From contig CM036248.1 of NCBI GenBank assembly GCA_020698575.1, positions 22,060,229 to 22,124,228 of the forward strand: a stretch of 64,000 bases of DNA, written 5' to 3'. The translations under genes and the position numbers were made by a program. The notes beneath the pieces are model-generated. The model worked only from the letters and a program-made list of their open reading frames with translations, was not told the origin of the DNA and ran no database searches. Shown piece after piece: positions 14,101 through 28,640 of this stretch; positions within the stretch are counted from its first letter, which is position 1, and every line of letters starts with the position of its first letter. This stretch comes from Bostrychus sinensis (lineage: Eukaryota; Chordata; Actinopteri; Gobiiformes; Eleotridae).

Positions 14101-17100
14101 TCACTGTGCTATTTGCTATCAGATGTAAACCACACTGAACATGAACCAGACAAAGCAAAAAAGAGAGTTGTCTGAGGAGATCAGAAAGAAAATGATAGGC
14201 AAAGATGTAAAGTACATAAAGGCTACAAGACCAGAGGAGAACTACAAGTGGACACAAATGGAAAAAACAGGCATTAAAAATACAAACAATGTACCTAGGG
14301 TGAAACAAAAGGGAGGCTCAGTTATGTTCTGGAGCTGCTTTGCTGCATGTAGCACAGGGGTTTTTAAATCTGTGCACGGTACAATAAAAACTAAAATGTA
14401 GGTTTTCTGGAGTGTTCTACACACTGACAGCTGAGTTCTAGTTACAGGTCCCAAAACACAAAAACACACAAGAACTAAGAACAAAACACTGCACTATTCT
14501 GAAGTGGCTTTTATGAGCGCTGGTCAATTAAATTCATATTAAGTGTAGGGTCCCATAATTTTTTTCCAGGCTAGTTATATTATAAACAATTATGTTGAAC
14601 CACAATTCAAAAGCAATGCCAGATTTACATTAGTAAATTTTGAGTAAATTATGATTTATTGTTACTTTTTTAGTTTCAAGTTATTTCAGTGAACATAGTT
14701 TTTTTTTCTTTGTTTTATGAAGGGTACCAACAATTTTGTCCAGAACTGTATGTGTCAGTACATTACAATTGTTCCAGTACAGTACAGTAGTATGATGAGA
14801 AGAATAAGACCTAAGTGCATAGCCTGGTTTTCCCAGTGCACAGATGAATCATGACAGCTGTAGGGCTGTCTGCATATTTATTTATATTTACATACATACA
14901 CATACAGTATATTCAGGGCTTCTAACCAGCGTGTTGGTGGGCTCTTCAATCTATGTGCTCACTCCACTTCTAACACCACATTCGACTTAAAAGCCAGACA
15001 ACATGACCACAGTATGCTTTTCCCTCATCCACACAGACAGCACACATTCTGGGATAACACAAAGGGTCACATAAAAGGAATGGATCAAGCACTAAATATC
15101 TAGGGGTGATGCAAGACGGACACACTGGATTTATTGAAAAGGGTCAGTCTACTAAATTAAATTGGGTAAGAAACACAAGGCTTGCAGAGCTAATATCAAG
15201 TTCTTTAGAGTAACTACTAGTGAGATTCTTCTATTGTAAACAGTGAGCATTATCAATTCCTCCTGACAGATGGAAGGGAGCAGCTTGTGAGAGTATGTAG
15301 CTGTTTGGGCTGCTCTCCTGTGGAGTATTGCTGTCAATGTGTTGCAAAGAGCAGGTAGAACTCCATTTTCTGCTACCACGAAGACAACAAAAATAGAGTA
15401 TTACATTAATGTAAATTAGAGCATGAAAATCATTTTTAACCATGTAAATTATGCTGAACATAAAAAAAAAAAAATCTACGGTGGGCCTAAAACACTATTT
15501 CAATACCTTTTAAAAAAATTCTGTGTGAAATTTAGTGTTAGAGCCACATCAGTCTACATCATGAAGTAAAATTAAGACCTGTGACCATGTCATACAAACA
15601 AAAAGCAACAACAAACTATCAGCACAAAAATGCAGGGCAGAAGATGACAAAGAACAGCAAACATGAACATGCAGCCACACAAAAAACACAGGGTATGGAA
15701 CCTATGCTGGAAAATGAAAAAACAAAAAACAAAACAAAACAAACAAACAAACAAACAAACAAACAAATAGCACCTTGGCAGCCCTTCTTCTCTCATCTCC
15801 CATTTTAGCTTTCTACTACAATTCAGAGCTCCATGTTTAAACTGATTATATTCAGTTGATGGGGTTATTTGTATCATCCAATGTTAACTTTTAGCTCACA
15901 TTGACACCTGCTACACACAAATTATACTTAATTATTTATGTTTATTTTACTCCAGTCAAGTCTCTATGAATGCTACTTCAGATCCAGTACTTGATAATTA
16001 GGTTGCTGCCCATACTAAGATACTGATAGGAGGATTAGCTAAGCAAGGCGTGAGGGACTAGGTTAGTACCTGCCAGAGAAGGGGGGAGGACCTTGGCACA
16101 AAGGAGCAGGGGAGGAACACAAGCTTCTGTAGAGGGCCTGGGGCACCTTGCTGTCCCCAGGTTTGTGGATGGCACTGTAAATAGGTTCAGCATTGCTGTG
16201 GGGTACAGGAATCACAGTAAACTGGACAGTGTGGGACAGAAAGAAAGAACATATACCAACAAAGAATTGACATACATACAATGTACATACATACATGACA
16301 AGGACAGCTAGCACAAGGACAATAGAGCGTCAAACAAGACACACTTTAGCTGGATACACAAAGCCTGCATGCATCCACAAACACACAAAATACAAAGGGG
16401 ATAGATCCTCCTCCCCAGAGCTGTGGCTTAAATGACTCAAGCCTCATGGGATCAAGTCAAGTCTCTATGAATGCTACTTCAGATTCAGTACTTGGATAGA
16501 AGATCAAAGGTTACAACAAAGTCATAACAAGTACAAGGAGTGACAAGTGGACTCTCTACAGAGCATTTCTTCAGCACACAGCAATCACACAATGGTCAGA
16601 TTAAGTACTCAACACCAGGCCCTGACAGGCTAAAAATTATCAAATAAACTGTTTTGCTTCACAAAACAGTTTTTCCACATTACTGAGTGTAAATGTTTAA
16701 TGTGGACAACATGACAAATACTTCTAAAATGTAACCAAAATGGAAACTGTGCTACCAACATCCCAAAGCCTTTACTGTAGAAAACACAACAAAGCGGCAT
16801 AACCTGTAAACTCCTGCTAATTCAAGGTCAAAGTTTACTCAGCTCTTGACCGCGAACAACAAAATTACTAATGGAGCAACCAATGTATCACTTACCTTGT
16901 GAAGTCTTCCTCTCCCATCATGTGCCGGGGAACGGGCGAGTATCTGGATGGGGTGACCTGGGAGGGTGGGTACACTGGCTTGGGCTCCATAGCACCCATG
17001 TAGTTGTGGCTGACGTGGTTGTCTACCATGGTGGGGAAGGCTGGAGGAAGGGCCAGACCAATAGAAGAAAGAAAATAATGATTACAACTCTGTGCAACAG

Positions 17101-20100
17101 GAACCAATTGACAAACATCTGTGACAAACATTTAACTCTACTAAGATAATTTTTTTTACTCTTACTAGAATATAAACCTTGATAACATGCCTGTATACAA
17201 GAGGCACCTCATAAACCCTTAATTCCCTTGAATTTAAATTCTTAGAAGTGCCAGCCAAGCTTGACAAAACAAGTGTTTCAAATCCAGATCATCTGACAGG
17301 GGGTTTTATCATTAGACAGAGGCTAAGTCTACATCAAAGTCTTGCTTAAACAAATGTGACCATTGAATAAAATCAAAATCACAACTATCAACAGCCCTTA
17401 TCTATTAGCAAATTGCTGTTCTGTGGATGTTTGACATGCTGGAGCTTAACGGTATGGCTGTCAGAAGCAGGTGGGATGTGAGAAACTGTGAGCTCTCAGT
17501 GGGAGGATGAGAACTGTGCAAGTTGTTGTTGTTGAGAGGAATGTATGCCCAGACACACACCCATATTCACAATGTGGGTGTAGCATTTTAGGGAGAGAAG
17601 ACTCCATGTTGCTAATTTTGATGTTCAGAAATCTTTGGATGTTAAACCCAGCACATATGAAAGAGATTATTATAAGTAAGACTAGAGCAATAAGAAGATA
17701 TAGATACGTACTGCTGGAGTAGTCCGGAGGGGCATACATGTCATTAAGATGCACAGGTCCCGGCTTAGCCACCTTGAGGTAAACCATATCAGAGGTGTTT
17801 TTGAGTGCTGCCACTGCCTCCTCATGACGCACATCCTGCAGTACAATATTGTTCACCTGATTGGCAAGAAAAAGAGTAAAAAAAATATCAGGTTTTCCAT
17901 GACAACACTAACATCACACCAGCCACATAATAATGAATCATAGGTAAAGGTATTAGATTTCTACAGCTAAGACAGAAAGCTTTGTATATTGTGTATTTTG
18001 TGTTATTACAGGCATTAATACAGGCCACAGTGTAGGTAGTGGTTCGTCATCATTTCTGATGTTTTTCTTGATGATTAATGCAGTAATACACCCCAAAATG
18101 CCAGTCAAGTGTGAATTTTGCACCTCTGGTATACTAACAACCTGCCATAACCACACAAAAGAAATAAAATAACCTGTTTTAAATTATCATCAGAGGCAAA
18201 GTTACAAAACTAGAATGCAAATGATATAGTATTTGTATTTGATTTTGAGTCAGTCTCAGATTTAGAATTTAATCTGTAATGTTACTTTATAAAAATATAT
18301 ATTTCAGTGTTTTGCAGGCAAACACAAAATTTGGAGTTGCTGTAGGATAAATTATGTTTTATGGATCCTGAGAAGGCCACAGAGACTGGTATGTAGGGCT
18401 GTACAATATATCGCAAAATTATTGTTATCGCAATATCAGCAAATGCATATCCGTATCGCAAGAATCTAAATATATCGCAATAACGCTGTGGTCTTCCATC
18501 TAACAGCGATTTACACTGAAGAATCATTTTCCACCAGAGCCTTAAAAGAACACGTGTCGTGACTAAATAAAAATGTTTAAACAGTCCAGTTCTAGTGGTA
18601 ATTTAATTAATTTAGTCACAGCTTAGCCTTTTTAATTCCTGGTTTAGTCTGTGTTAAGTTTTGATTTTGTCGCTGTTTTGACTTGTGAATACAAGAACGT
18701 ACATTTTTTTGTGAAATGTAGTGAATTTAACTTACTATGTTTGAAAAGTAGGCTCTATTTTCAAATATCGCAATAATATCCATATCGCAATTTTCAACAT
18801 AGTTATCTAATATCACATGCTTTCTCCATATCGTGCAGCCCTACTGGTATGCTTTATAGTCTCATCTAAAACTGACAGGAAAGGGCAATTAATAAGATAA
18901 TTTGAGTTTTGTATGTCTTATGCAGGCAGCCGCTGCTCCCATTACACACATCACATGCTGTGCGTAAGGCACTGGCTGCTGGAGGGGGCATCAAACCCTT
19001 GATCATGCCGGTGTGATGGAATGACATTGTGTCTTTGTGCAGCTGTATTTACAAAACTCAAGACACACTCAAGACACATAAAAATATGCAGTTGTCTTGA
19101 TGGGGAAGATTTTAAGCTTTCTTCTGTTACAGAAATCTAGGTGAATCAACGTGATATAATTTGTTAAAGCTCTATAACAGTTAGGTAGGTATAAATAAAA
19201 GACACACAGCACGCAAATTTAATTATTGGCGATGTCGACGACAGCAAAATTCTCCCATCTTTTCCGATCATATCTCCAGTGGTGGAAGTACTCAATTTCT
19301 TTACTTAAGTAAAAGCATGGATAAAGAAGCAAAAAATGTACTTAAGTAAAAGTATTACAATTTCTACTTAAGTAAAAGTATAAAAGTACTCTCTTTTAAT
19401 TGTACTTGTGAGTAAAAAAGTAAAAGTATTTTGTGTTAAATCTGAGGGATTTTGCTGATTCCAGATGAAATGAACAAACTGGTGCAGTAGAAGACACACA
19501 CACACACATCTTTTACGACATAAACATGATTTTAAACCAAAACTCAAAATACTTTGTACTTCAAACCAACTCATAAATGTACTGGAGTAAAAAGCACTGA
19601 TACTTGCTCTAAAATGTAGCGAAGTAAAAGTAAAAGTACCCCTTGTGTTATAAGTAAAGTAAAGATCCATGAAAAATGTACTAAAGTAACTAAGTAAGTT
19701 TGTTCCACCACTGCGTATTGCTAATATTTTACTCAAAAACTTTCAGAAAAGACATATTTACTTACATAGTACTAATTTTTAATGGTGGGATGGGATGAAG
19801 AATGAGAAGACAGTGGAAGAGAGGAGGCATGTGGCTGCAGTGACAGAGAGAATGCAGGGCATCACATTTGAGAGGTTCTTATATGTTTTTATATCTTAAA
19901 AAATTCCCAATCATAAAATCATAATGGCGAAAATATTTCTTGAATGTGTATCTTGAACAGACACATTTCTTGGAGATAGTCCATCAGTAATAGGCTTGTC
20001 TACAGTGGCGTAACTTTGTATTGTGAAGCCCCAGGGCAGGTTTTTAGAGTGGGTCCCAAAGTTATTAAGCACATTCAATATTTTAAATCCATGCGTTCGG

Positions 20101-23100
20101 CTTCTGGTTTATAAAATGCAGAGTTTGGTGCCAAAATTAGGTGCTTATAGTCTACATGTTATCATTTAAATTAATAGTATTTTGTAAAGTAATTAGTTTC
20201 ATGTTTTTTTATTACATAGAGAAAGAAAAACATTGCTTTTTGAGCCTCATTCAAATAATCTCACAGATGACATATTCTAGTTTTATGTTTTGAAATGAGT
20301 TCATTATTTTAAACTCACTAGACGACAAATGGGCAAGAGTTGTCATGGAGCTCTAAACCTTCTGAGCCTCAGAACAGTAGCACTGACACCAGCAATTATT
20401 CTGTGTAGAGCACCCAAATGGCTAGCAGAGGCCCTGTATGCAGGGCTTGCCATAACCACTAGCCAACCTGCCAAACGCTAGTAAGTTTCAGTTTTGGCTG
20501 GTAACGCAATTGAATTAATGAAATTGAATTTTACGCATTTGAAATTAAGGCCTGTTGAGAACGTACAGTAGCTCATTATAAGTGGAGGAAAATAATGATA
20601 GTATGGTAAAAGAATTGTAAAACTGAAATTTACCATCTTATTGTCATCTTAATCATTTTATTGACTAAATTGTGGCTAATGAAAATCCAGAGCGGCTAGT
20701 ATCTTTTGAAAACACTTGCCAAAGTGGCCAGTGAGCAAAAAAGTTCATGTCAAGCCCTGCTCCTATGTCTTTTTGCTTAGCATATATATCATAGCAATAT
20801 ATGTCAACAGATTTTGGTTACTGAATACCTTTGTTGAAGGAACATACATTGTTAAATTACCAGCGTAATTTTAGGTTGTCATTTAATGTGTAAACCAGGA
20901 GTCTGCAACCTTCTGGATCCAAAAAGTCAATTGTTGACAAAAACACTAAATTTGAATCTGTAAAGAGACACAACTAAGTTTAATGCACAAAAGTTACTTA
21001 GCCTATAACTGAAATATTACCTATGGATGGTCTTTCATTATTGCAAACTAACAAAGACCTGCGTTAAATACAAATTTTATTGATTATCTTTTAATAGGCC
21101 ACTAAACAGCAATGTAATACAGGAGCCATGCACACTGAGAACTGGAGCTACATCTAGAAATTATATCTTGGTGCTGTTATTTCATTTGTGTGTTGCACTT
21201 CAAATCAGCGCATGCATGCACTGAGTCCATTGCATATTCTGGAAACCAGGGAAAATGTTTTATCTTAAATTTACAAGATGCAGTTGCAGGTTGTTTTAAA
21301 GTCGTCTACGTATTCCTTTGTTGACTTCACATAAACAGAGCCACAAGAGCAGGGCTAAAGAGATGCATGTGGCTCTAAAACCATAGGTTGCAATTGTCAG
21401 GTCTAAACCTAATGCATTTTGACCAGACTAAACTACATTTATAAATATTGTAGTCACATACAGCCAACAGACGGTCTCCAGTTTGCAAGCGTCCGTCTTT
21501 CTGGGCAGCTCCTCCTTCTATGATCTTTGTAATGTAGATGCTGTTGTCTCCAGGGATGTGCTGGTTCCCGATTCCTCCAGCGATGCTAAATCCAAGTCCT
21601 GACAGAAAAATGGACATAGATAAAAATCTCTTAGCATCTGGTGTATTTTCTTGTGACTACTGTTTGAATACCTTTGGGCCCTTTGAGCAAATTGACTTCC
21701 AGAATAGTCTCAGGTGGGGCCTGTCTCCGCCGCACAAGCAGCCTCACTACTGGCCCCGCCTCCTTAAGTGCCTCCACTGCCCGACTGTGCACCACCTCAG
21801 AGACGTCCACGTCATTCACACGCAGCACACAGTCATTTACTCTGTGGAAAAATCATATAGATCAGCCTTCCCCTTCAACTGCAACCAAGTTCATATACTG
21901 AACAATGGTAATGACTCCAAGTGAAAACAATGCAAAATGTAAACAAAGCGCAGATGTGTGAGTCATAACTTTGAGGGAACATACAAAACCTTAAGATACT
22001 TCCCACACAAATAAGCCGAAGAGGCCATAGAAGTGGTAAGTGTGAAGAAAGTAGTAACGTTAGAGAGAAGGAATGACTTAACAAGTGTGAAAACATAAAG
22101 ATAGTAAAGAAAACACTCCTTACCCCAGTCGTCCATCCATAGCAGCTGCTCCCCCAGGAATAATCTTTGTGATAAAAATTCCTGGATCATCAGGAATGTG
22201 TGGATTATCTATTCCTCCAGCAATGCTAAAGCCCAAGCCGGAATTTCCCTGCAGACATGTTAAAATTGAAATTTTTAGTACATTACACAAAAAGGTATAG
22301 GTCCAGTGGGATCAACTCAAGGTTAGTACAAGCACGCTTTAAATAATGTTGCTATAGAGAAAGAGAAAATAGTGACCCAAAGTGAAATTCCTCTAGCCTT
22401 TGTGTTTTTTCAAAGCTGTGTCTTTCTTTAAATAATTGAAATGAATGTAGCATATTTTCCATTAGTAAAGACCACTGCCATAAAGACACTTTTTTTCTAT
22501 CCCAGATTTTGAGTAGCGAAACGGTCCCACAGTGAATTTCTGATGTAAACTCAAGGGGACAGTACATAGGTTCCCACTCTGAGGCGACAGCTGCTCCTAT
22601 CCTTCCTGTCCCTAAAACGACATAAGACCTGGCTCTGCTGCGTCCAGGCTACACTGCCTCTGACAGCCATGGCTACAGAGACAGGCAGCAAACAAGACAG
22701 CTGAGAAAAGACTTCACTTTATTATTTTCTATAATTAATGAGCAACAGTCGAAACAAATTAGGACAGAGAGAGCATGAGGGCCCCCAGAGAGTGGTTCTG
22801 GAGGACACGGGGCCCTACCACCAAATGTTACACACAGACCTTTTGTTTGTGTGACTTAGCATAGTTTATTAGAGCTTTCTGCATGCCACTTAGGAGTGGA
22901 GAGGTCAGAATGATGCTTTGCGTCTCATTACAGATTTGGAGGTGAATCTTTATGTGGGAGGAATGAGTGCCAACATATAGACACTGCCACTACAAACTCA
23001 ACCACAGCTGACAAGTGCAGTGGTGCCTGCTGAACAATTGAAGAGAAGAGCACTTTACATTTGTGGTGTCTGCCAATGACATGTGCATGAGGATTATGTA

Positions 23101-26100
23101 AAATGATATGCCTCAGTGGCGTTACACTATGCTCATTCTCACACGAGACATCACACATTAGATATTATTACTGCAGTGATGTAACTGATACAGCTCAACT
23201 GCATAGAATGCTTTTTATGCTAACATTAGACTTTGTTTTTAATGTGTTAAAAAAGCATACACTTACTACCACCTAGTGGAGAGAAACCCATCTACCATGC
23301 ACAAGATAAAGGCAACATAAAAATAGGAAAATTGAGAAACACTGGCCAAAACTCACCCGTTCTAGAATAATCTCTTCATATTTGTACATCCCATCGCTTC
23401 CATTTACCTGTCAAATACAGATACAAAAGAATGACATAATTAGAGCAAAATTAGAAACACAACATGCACCATATAAAAATCTAAAATAGTTGGATTACTG
23501 AACAGTGTTGACCCACTTTACCCCACATAAATATATTTGAGTATAAAGTTGGCCTGAACAGAATTTTTTATAAATGCATAGGTGTTGTGTGTCCACATGA
23601 CACGCGGCATGTTACACACAAACATGTAGAGCACACACGAATGCACGGCCGCTAAGGGACTGTGATTGGGAGAGACGTATACTGTACAGAGACAGCGAGA
23701 GAACAGATACTTACATAAGGGCCTGCATCTAGTGAGTCTGCGTTGACGATGATGGGGGGAGGGTTAGCCTGTGAATATGAAGAGATACATATTATCTCAG
23801 AGCATGAGGCTGGCAGCACACATACTATCGCTGGGGACGCCATGGGAACAGGGGCTGAGGCTGGGATAAAGGTGTGACAGCCACGAATGAGGACTGGGGC
23901 ACAGGGACCGCAGCTTAGTAAGAGCCTGGAACAGGCATCCTGTGGTCACCTCATAAAACAAACAACATGGGTTTCAGAGGTTTACTGTGCCTCCAAAATA
24001 CCAGTTCACTTTCACAACACTCCAACCTTCAACACATACAAACTGTAGAGGTTAGGATGAATGCTAATATTTAAACATACACTACCGCCTTTTAGTTTGC
24101 ATTTTCAAATTTAATTTTTCATAACTTCCTCCAGCATTGTAAATGTATTTCATTAATTTACAATGCTGGAGGAAGAATAAATGGGAAATATTTAAAATGC
24201 ACTGGCATTATATATTTATATTTTTCCTGCACAGGGGTGTCCATGACAGCTTTATGTTTATGTCAAATGCAACAATGTATGCTGGTAGGTGTTGTTCACT
24301 CTAGTAGTGTACACTGATGATCTACTAATTATTGATTTAATTTAACAGCCTGCGTGAGGGGTTGCTGACAGTGCTGCTTGGGGCCCTTACATTTCCTGAG
24401 GTTCAACAATGAAGGGAAAATCACTAACTGCTGCTCTTGTCCTTACATTCTCACCCCTGCATCAATGTAGACAGAAACAATGTCCAAGCAGCCAATACAC
24501 ATTTTCATAACTGTGGACATGTGGCAATACCACTTGCAGGCTACATGCACATGTTGCCCTCCCGACAGAATATTTTCGGTCTTCTAACACCAGGTAAAGT
24601 GCTAATCTTCCTTTACAATGTGAAAACAAATACATTTCTTTTAACAGTGAAAGTTATTGCTAATACTGTTGTGTTGCTCAGCAAAATGTAGCCCTATAGT
24701 TGACCTGCTCCACTCTTACTGATGTGTTATGACTCCAGACAGATGTGGCTACACCCCCAACAGTCAGCACAATCGGGCCTTTGATGTAATCTACATATGT
24801 ACTGACAGATGCCCAGTTTGAGCTTGTGTTTGCACATTTTGTGTGTATGCTGTTCACTATTCCCCCTGCCCCTAACCCTCAGTGAAAGTATTTGTATTGA
24901 GAAATCCATGGCAACACAATAAGGGTCAACTGGGAACTAAAAGTCTATACCTCACAACAATGCTTCAGACTTTTAATTCATGGGCAAGTGATGAAAAACT
25001 GTGCAGGGGGGCACACAGGGGAATAACTGGCTACTACTACACCATGAATTCAACACATGTGAAAAGATTTACCAGTTCTATTACAGTGTCTACTTATCAA
25101 GAGAATCATAGAGGACCCATGGTATCAGTCAACCTACAAGTACAGCAATATTACCCTAGTCAGGGACTTTAGTATAATCCCTCTATCAGAAGCTCACATG
25201 ACAAGCAAACAAAAATGGATGATAATCTCACTGGCCCTGGTAATCTCAAAATGAGTTTAGCAATTGACTCAGGTAACTTGGATTAGACTGGATTAAGACC
25301 TCCTTCTTGGTTTCCTTGTTTGACCCATTATGCTATGCTGCTGTCCAGAGGAGAGTTATATCTCGAGAGAATATGCTATCACACAACAAGACAGAAACAA
25401 AGATTAGATTGGTGTGAAGCCACAAGGTGTGTGAGGAAAATGTAGGTTAGCAGGTCAGCAGGTGAGGTAAGAGACATGCTACAGAAATGTACAAAAACAA
25501 AGACCTGTATATGAGAAAAATAACTTGTGCCTTGTAGAGTATGGCCATGTGTATGTTAATAAACACGCACTAATGAATACATGTAAACTACAAAAAGTTG
25601 ACAGAAATCCATCTTTTAAGGACAATGCCAGTGAGCCAGACTGCTCACCCAGCATGTGAACATTACAACAAGTCCCACTGACCAAGAGGAGTGATGAAAA
25701 ATCTCTCTTTCTCTCAGTCATCTCGCTCCCCATCTGTCTGTATTCTCTATTTCTTATTTGTCGTTCTATGGCCTTTCTCTTGTGTGACTTTAGATACTGT
25801 CTCTTGTCTCTCTGTGCCCCACTGGCACTGCACCACACAGCACTTACTTGGCTGCGGACCCCCGGGACAGTCAAGCTACAAGTGAACCTTGGCAAGTGCA
25901 GGGCACAAGCTTCATCCAAATTGTTAAATAATCAATGTGCTCCCATGGCAACAGTGCCTGCACAGTACTGGCCAACAGGCTTATTTAGCCACCTCCCCCC
26001 TCCTTCACCTCTGAGGCTTTTACTGCAGTTTATGCAGCTGTGTTGTAGCACAGGCCTAGATTAGCTGGCTGAGCCACTTTAGCACATCTCAGAGATGCTT

Positions 26101-28557
26101 GCCTTTACATAATGAAAAAGCTTAAAATAAGTACTGTATGGTTCCTATGTTGATGTATGCTTCTAGCAAGCAACCTGTTCTATACAACATTTAGCTTTCA
26201 GTGCTCTTGTTACATCAGCGAAAAGTTATTAGTAAACGTGCTTGTTTGTTTGTTAGTGTTATGTTTAGTTTGTGAACTACTTGAAATGCATAGCCCAAAA
26301 TACCACCACTTCACATTCCATTCGCTCATATAATCTCAACAATCACGTCACACAGAAAAAGAGTACCCAGGTCTGCATTTTTTTTCTTGTCAGTGTAACC
26401 TTTGTCTTCAAACATTTAGCTTCATTGTAGGTAAAGCAGAGCTGAAGAACAAGAGGGTGCATGGTGCAGTGATTGCATGCTGAGAGAGTACCAACTCCTC
26501 CCTCCTTAGCAAACATTTCAACATCAGTTGTTTTCTCGCCAGGTGCCTCGACATGGCAGCTTTATCTCCAATGGTGACATGGCAGTGAAATATGACAGTC
26601 AGTCACACTCATATGATGTGCACAGGCAGAGCTTCCTGAGCCTCCATCAGACAGGGTTCGCTAGGAAGCCATGATGTCTCTCTCTTATCTACACAGCTTT
26701 CCTTCATTTTCTGTCTTTTCCTGCAGAATATGGGATGTAGTCCGTGCTGCTGCTCAGATCCTCGGGTTCTCATTGGTCTTCTGTATGCCACGCTGCAGTC
26801 TAATCAATACCTACCCAATTACCATGCACCCAACATCTCATTCACACTGTGGCCTCTGAGCAAAAGGGAAAAGGAAAGAGGCAAGGTGACAAACGGATGG
26901 AGAAGGTTGAACATAAAAGAAAGACATACCCCTCTTCTGTCCAAACTCTATGATGCACTCTTACTCTGGGACAAAAGCGGAATAATGAGATGTCATAAAA
27001 AAAAATCCCACAACACTAAAGGTCAACTGCTCCTTCTCCCCTGCAGCTGAATCCGTATATCCATTTCACTGAGGAAGCCACATGGATATTAATTAGTTAA
27101 ACCCATAAACTGGCCCCATTAAAGCTTTAAGTTTTTTGATTTAATGGCTCGGATTGAACACTGCGACAATGTTGCCACACTCTAAAGCCTCCTGTCACAG
27201 ACGCAGACACACATTTATGACACATAATTAATAGCCCATCACAGCTGTCTGTGTCTCCCCCTGTTCATTTGTATGTAATATCACAAAAGCATGCACTGGC
27301 TTACCTCTCTATCATGCTGTGCAGCTCCAAATGAGAGCTGGCCAGTTTGACCTTCTCTAGTGCAGTCACACAGGGGAACAGTACTTAATGTAACATGCTT
27401 TCAGAGCAGAGACACTCAAGTGGGACCTCAAGGACACAGAGGAGCAGGATTAAGCATGACACTGTTTCATGTGTGAAACAGTGTACTGTGTAAAATCATA
27501 TCATATAATTGACCAAATGAGATCTTTCCTGCAAACTTAATGTTACTTAATTCTTGAATGGGTTATCAATTTTTCATTGCTTTTTACTTAACATGTACAA
27601 GTCATTTAACTGATGTGTGTGTGAAGTGGAGTTAAAATATTAATACAGTACAACTGAATATAGAAGTTGGATGCATAACTATTCAGTGCAGGTAATAACA
27701 ACATGTACATAACAAAAACTAAATATTATGATATTTAATCTGCCATTTATGCTTTTCATTATCTGTCAATATTAATTTAGCCACAAGCAGTCACAAACCA
27801 GTGTACTCTTTGTGCCAAACCCATTTGTGGATAAATGGAGATGGTTGCATCAGGAAGGGCATCCAACCCAAAACCTATGCCAAATAAATATTGGATGAAG
27901 AAGATTTGCTGTGGCAACCTCAGAAGGAAAAAGTCAAAAGGACAGAAGATTGTATGTTAATATTACTGTGCAGGTCAATATATGAGTGCTGCTAATATGG
28001 TCCCAATAACAACATAAAATCAAGCTCTTTTGCCCAAAATTGTCAAGCAGATCACTGTTCAGTTGCAACTGTTTGCATCAGTCACTCAGTGTTGACAATG
28101 ACACAAAGCTCAATCAGGAAAAGTAGCAGCTCTGGTGGAAGTTAGCACATGTGGCGCTTTGTGATGAAAAAAGCCTGTCATGTGTGGAGTGTCATCGGTC
28201 TTCTTCGCATAACCCCCCCCCACACACACACCCACCCCACCCACCCGCACTTCCTCTACATCAGAGGTCACTGCAGCACGTTACCTCACAGCTCTTGACT
28301 AGTTGCTACCCCTTGTTGCTAAGCTGAGGGAGCTGGCAGCTGCTATGCTTGTGTTCCCCTCTCTGGTGTTTTGAATCCTGAGCCAAGCGCCAGTGACAGA
28401 GGCAGAGGCACATGCACAACGGGAGCAAGCAAGCGCTGCCATTTTGATGCTTTCACTCATGCATTAAATAATAATGGTTGCATATTTTAGATTTTTTTTG
28501 ACAATGTTTGTATTGACTGTGTCATTAAGACTTGTGACTTGCTGAGGTAAGAGTTTT

Positions 28558-28640
<83 letters not shown>

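Larger units (their letters stand above)
11032..16069 (-). other. dlg3 intron between the PDZ2-PDZ3 linker and PDZ3
   Basis: Holds the AT microsatellite at 11100-11149, the deleted Tc1 copy at 13685-14748, the A-rich tract inside that copy and the CAAA run at 15721-15767. The rest, including 11160-13680 and 14750-15720, shows only short chance frames and nothing I can name. Confidence 0.6.
17857..21461 (-). other. dlg3 intron 5, rich in miniature transposons
   Basis: Contains the hAT-like element at 18394-18843, the element at 19277-19713, and the repeats at 20441-20762 and 20898-21392 in close succession. In the gaps (17857-18385, 18852-19270, 19722-20440) I see no exon or RNA gene. Confidence 0.65.

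Noticed and set aside
25479..25919. 146-residue minus-strand frame
   Set aside because: No domain, no splice borders, not continued by neighbours; a chance frame within an intron.
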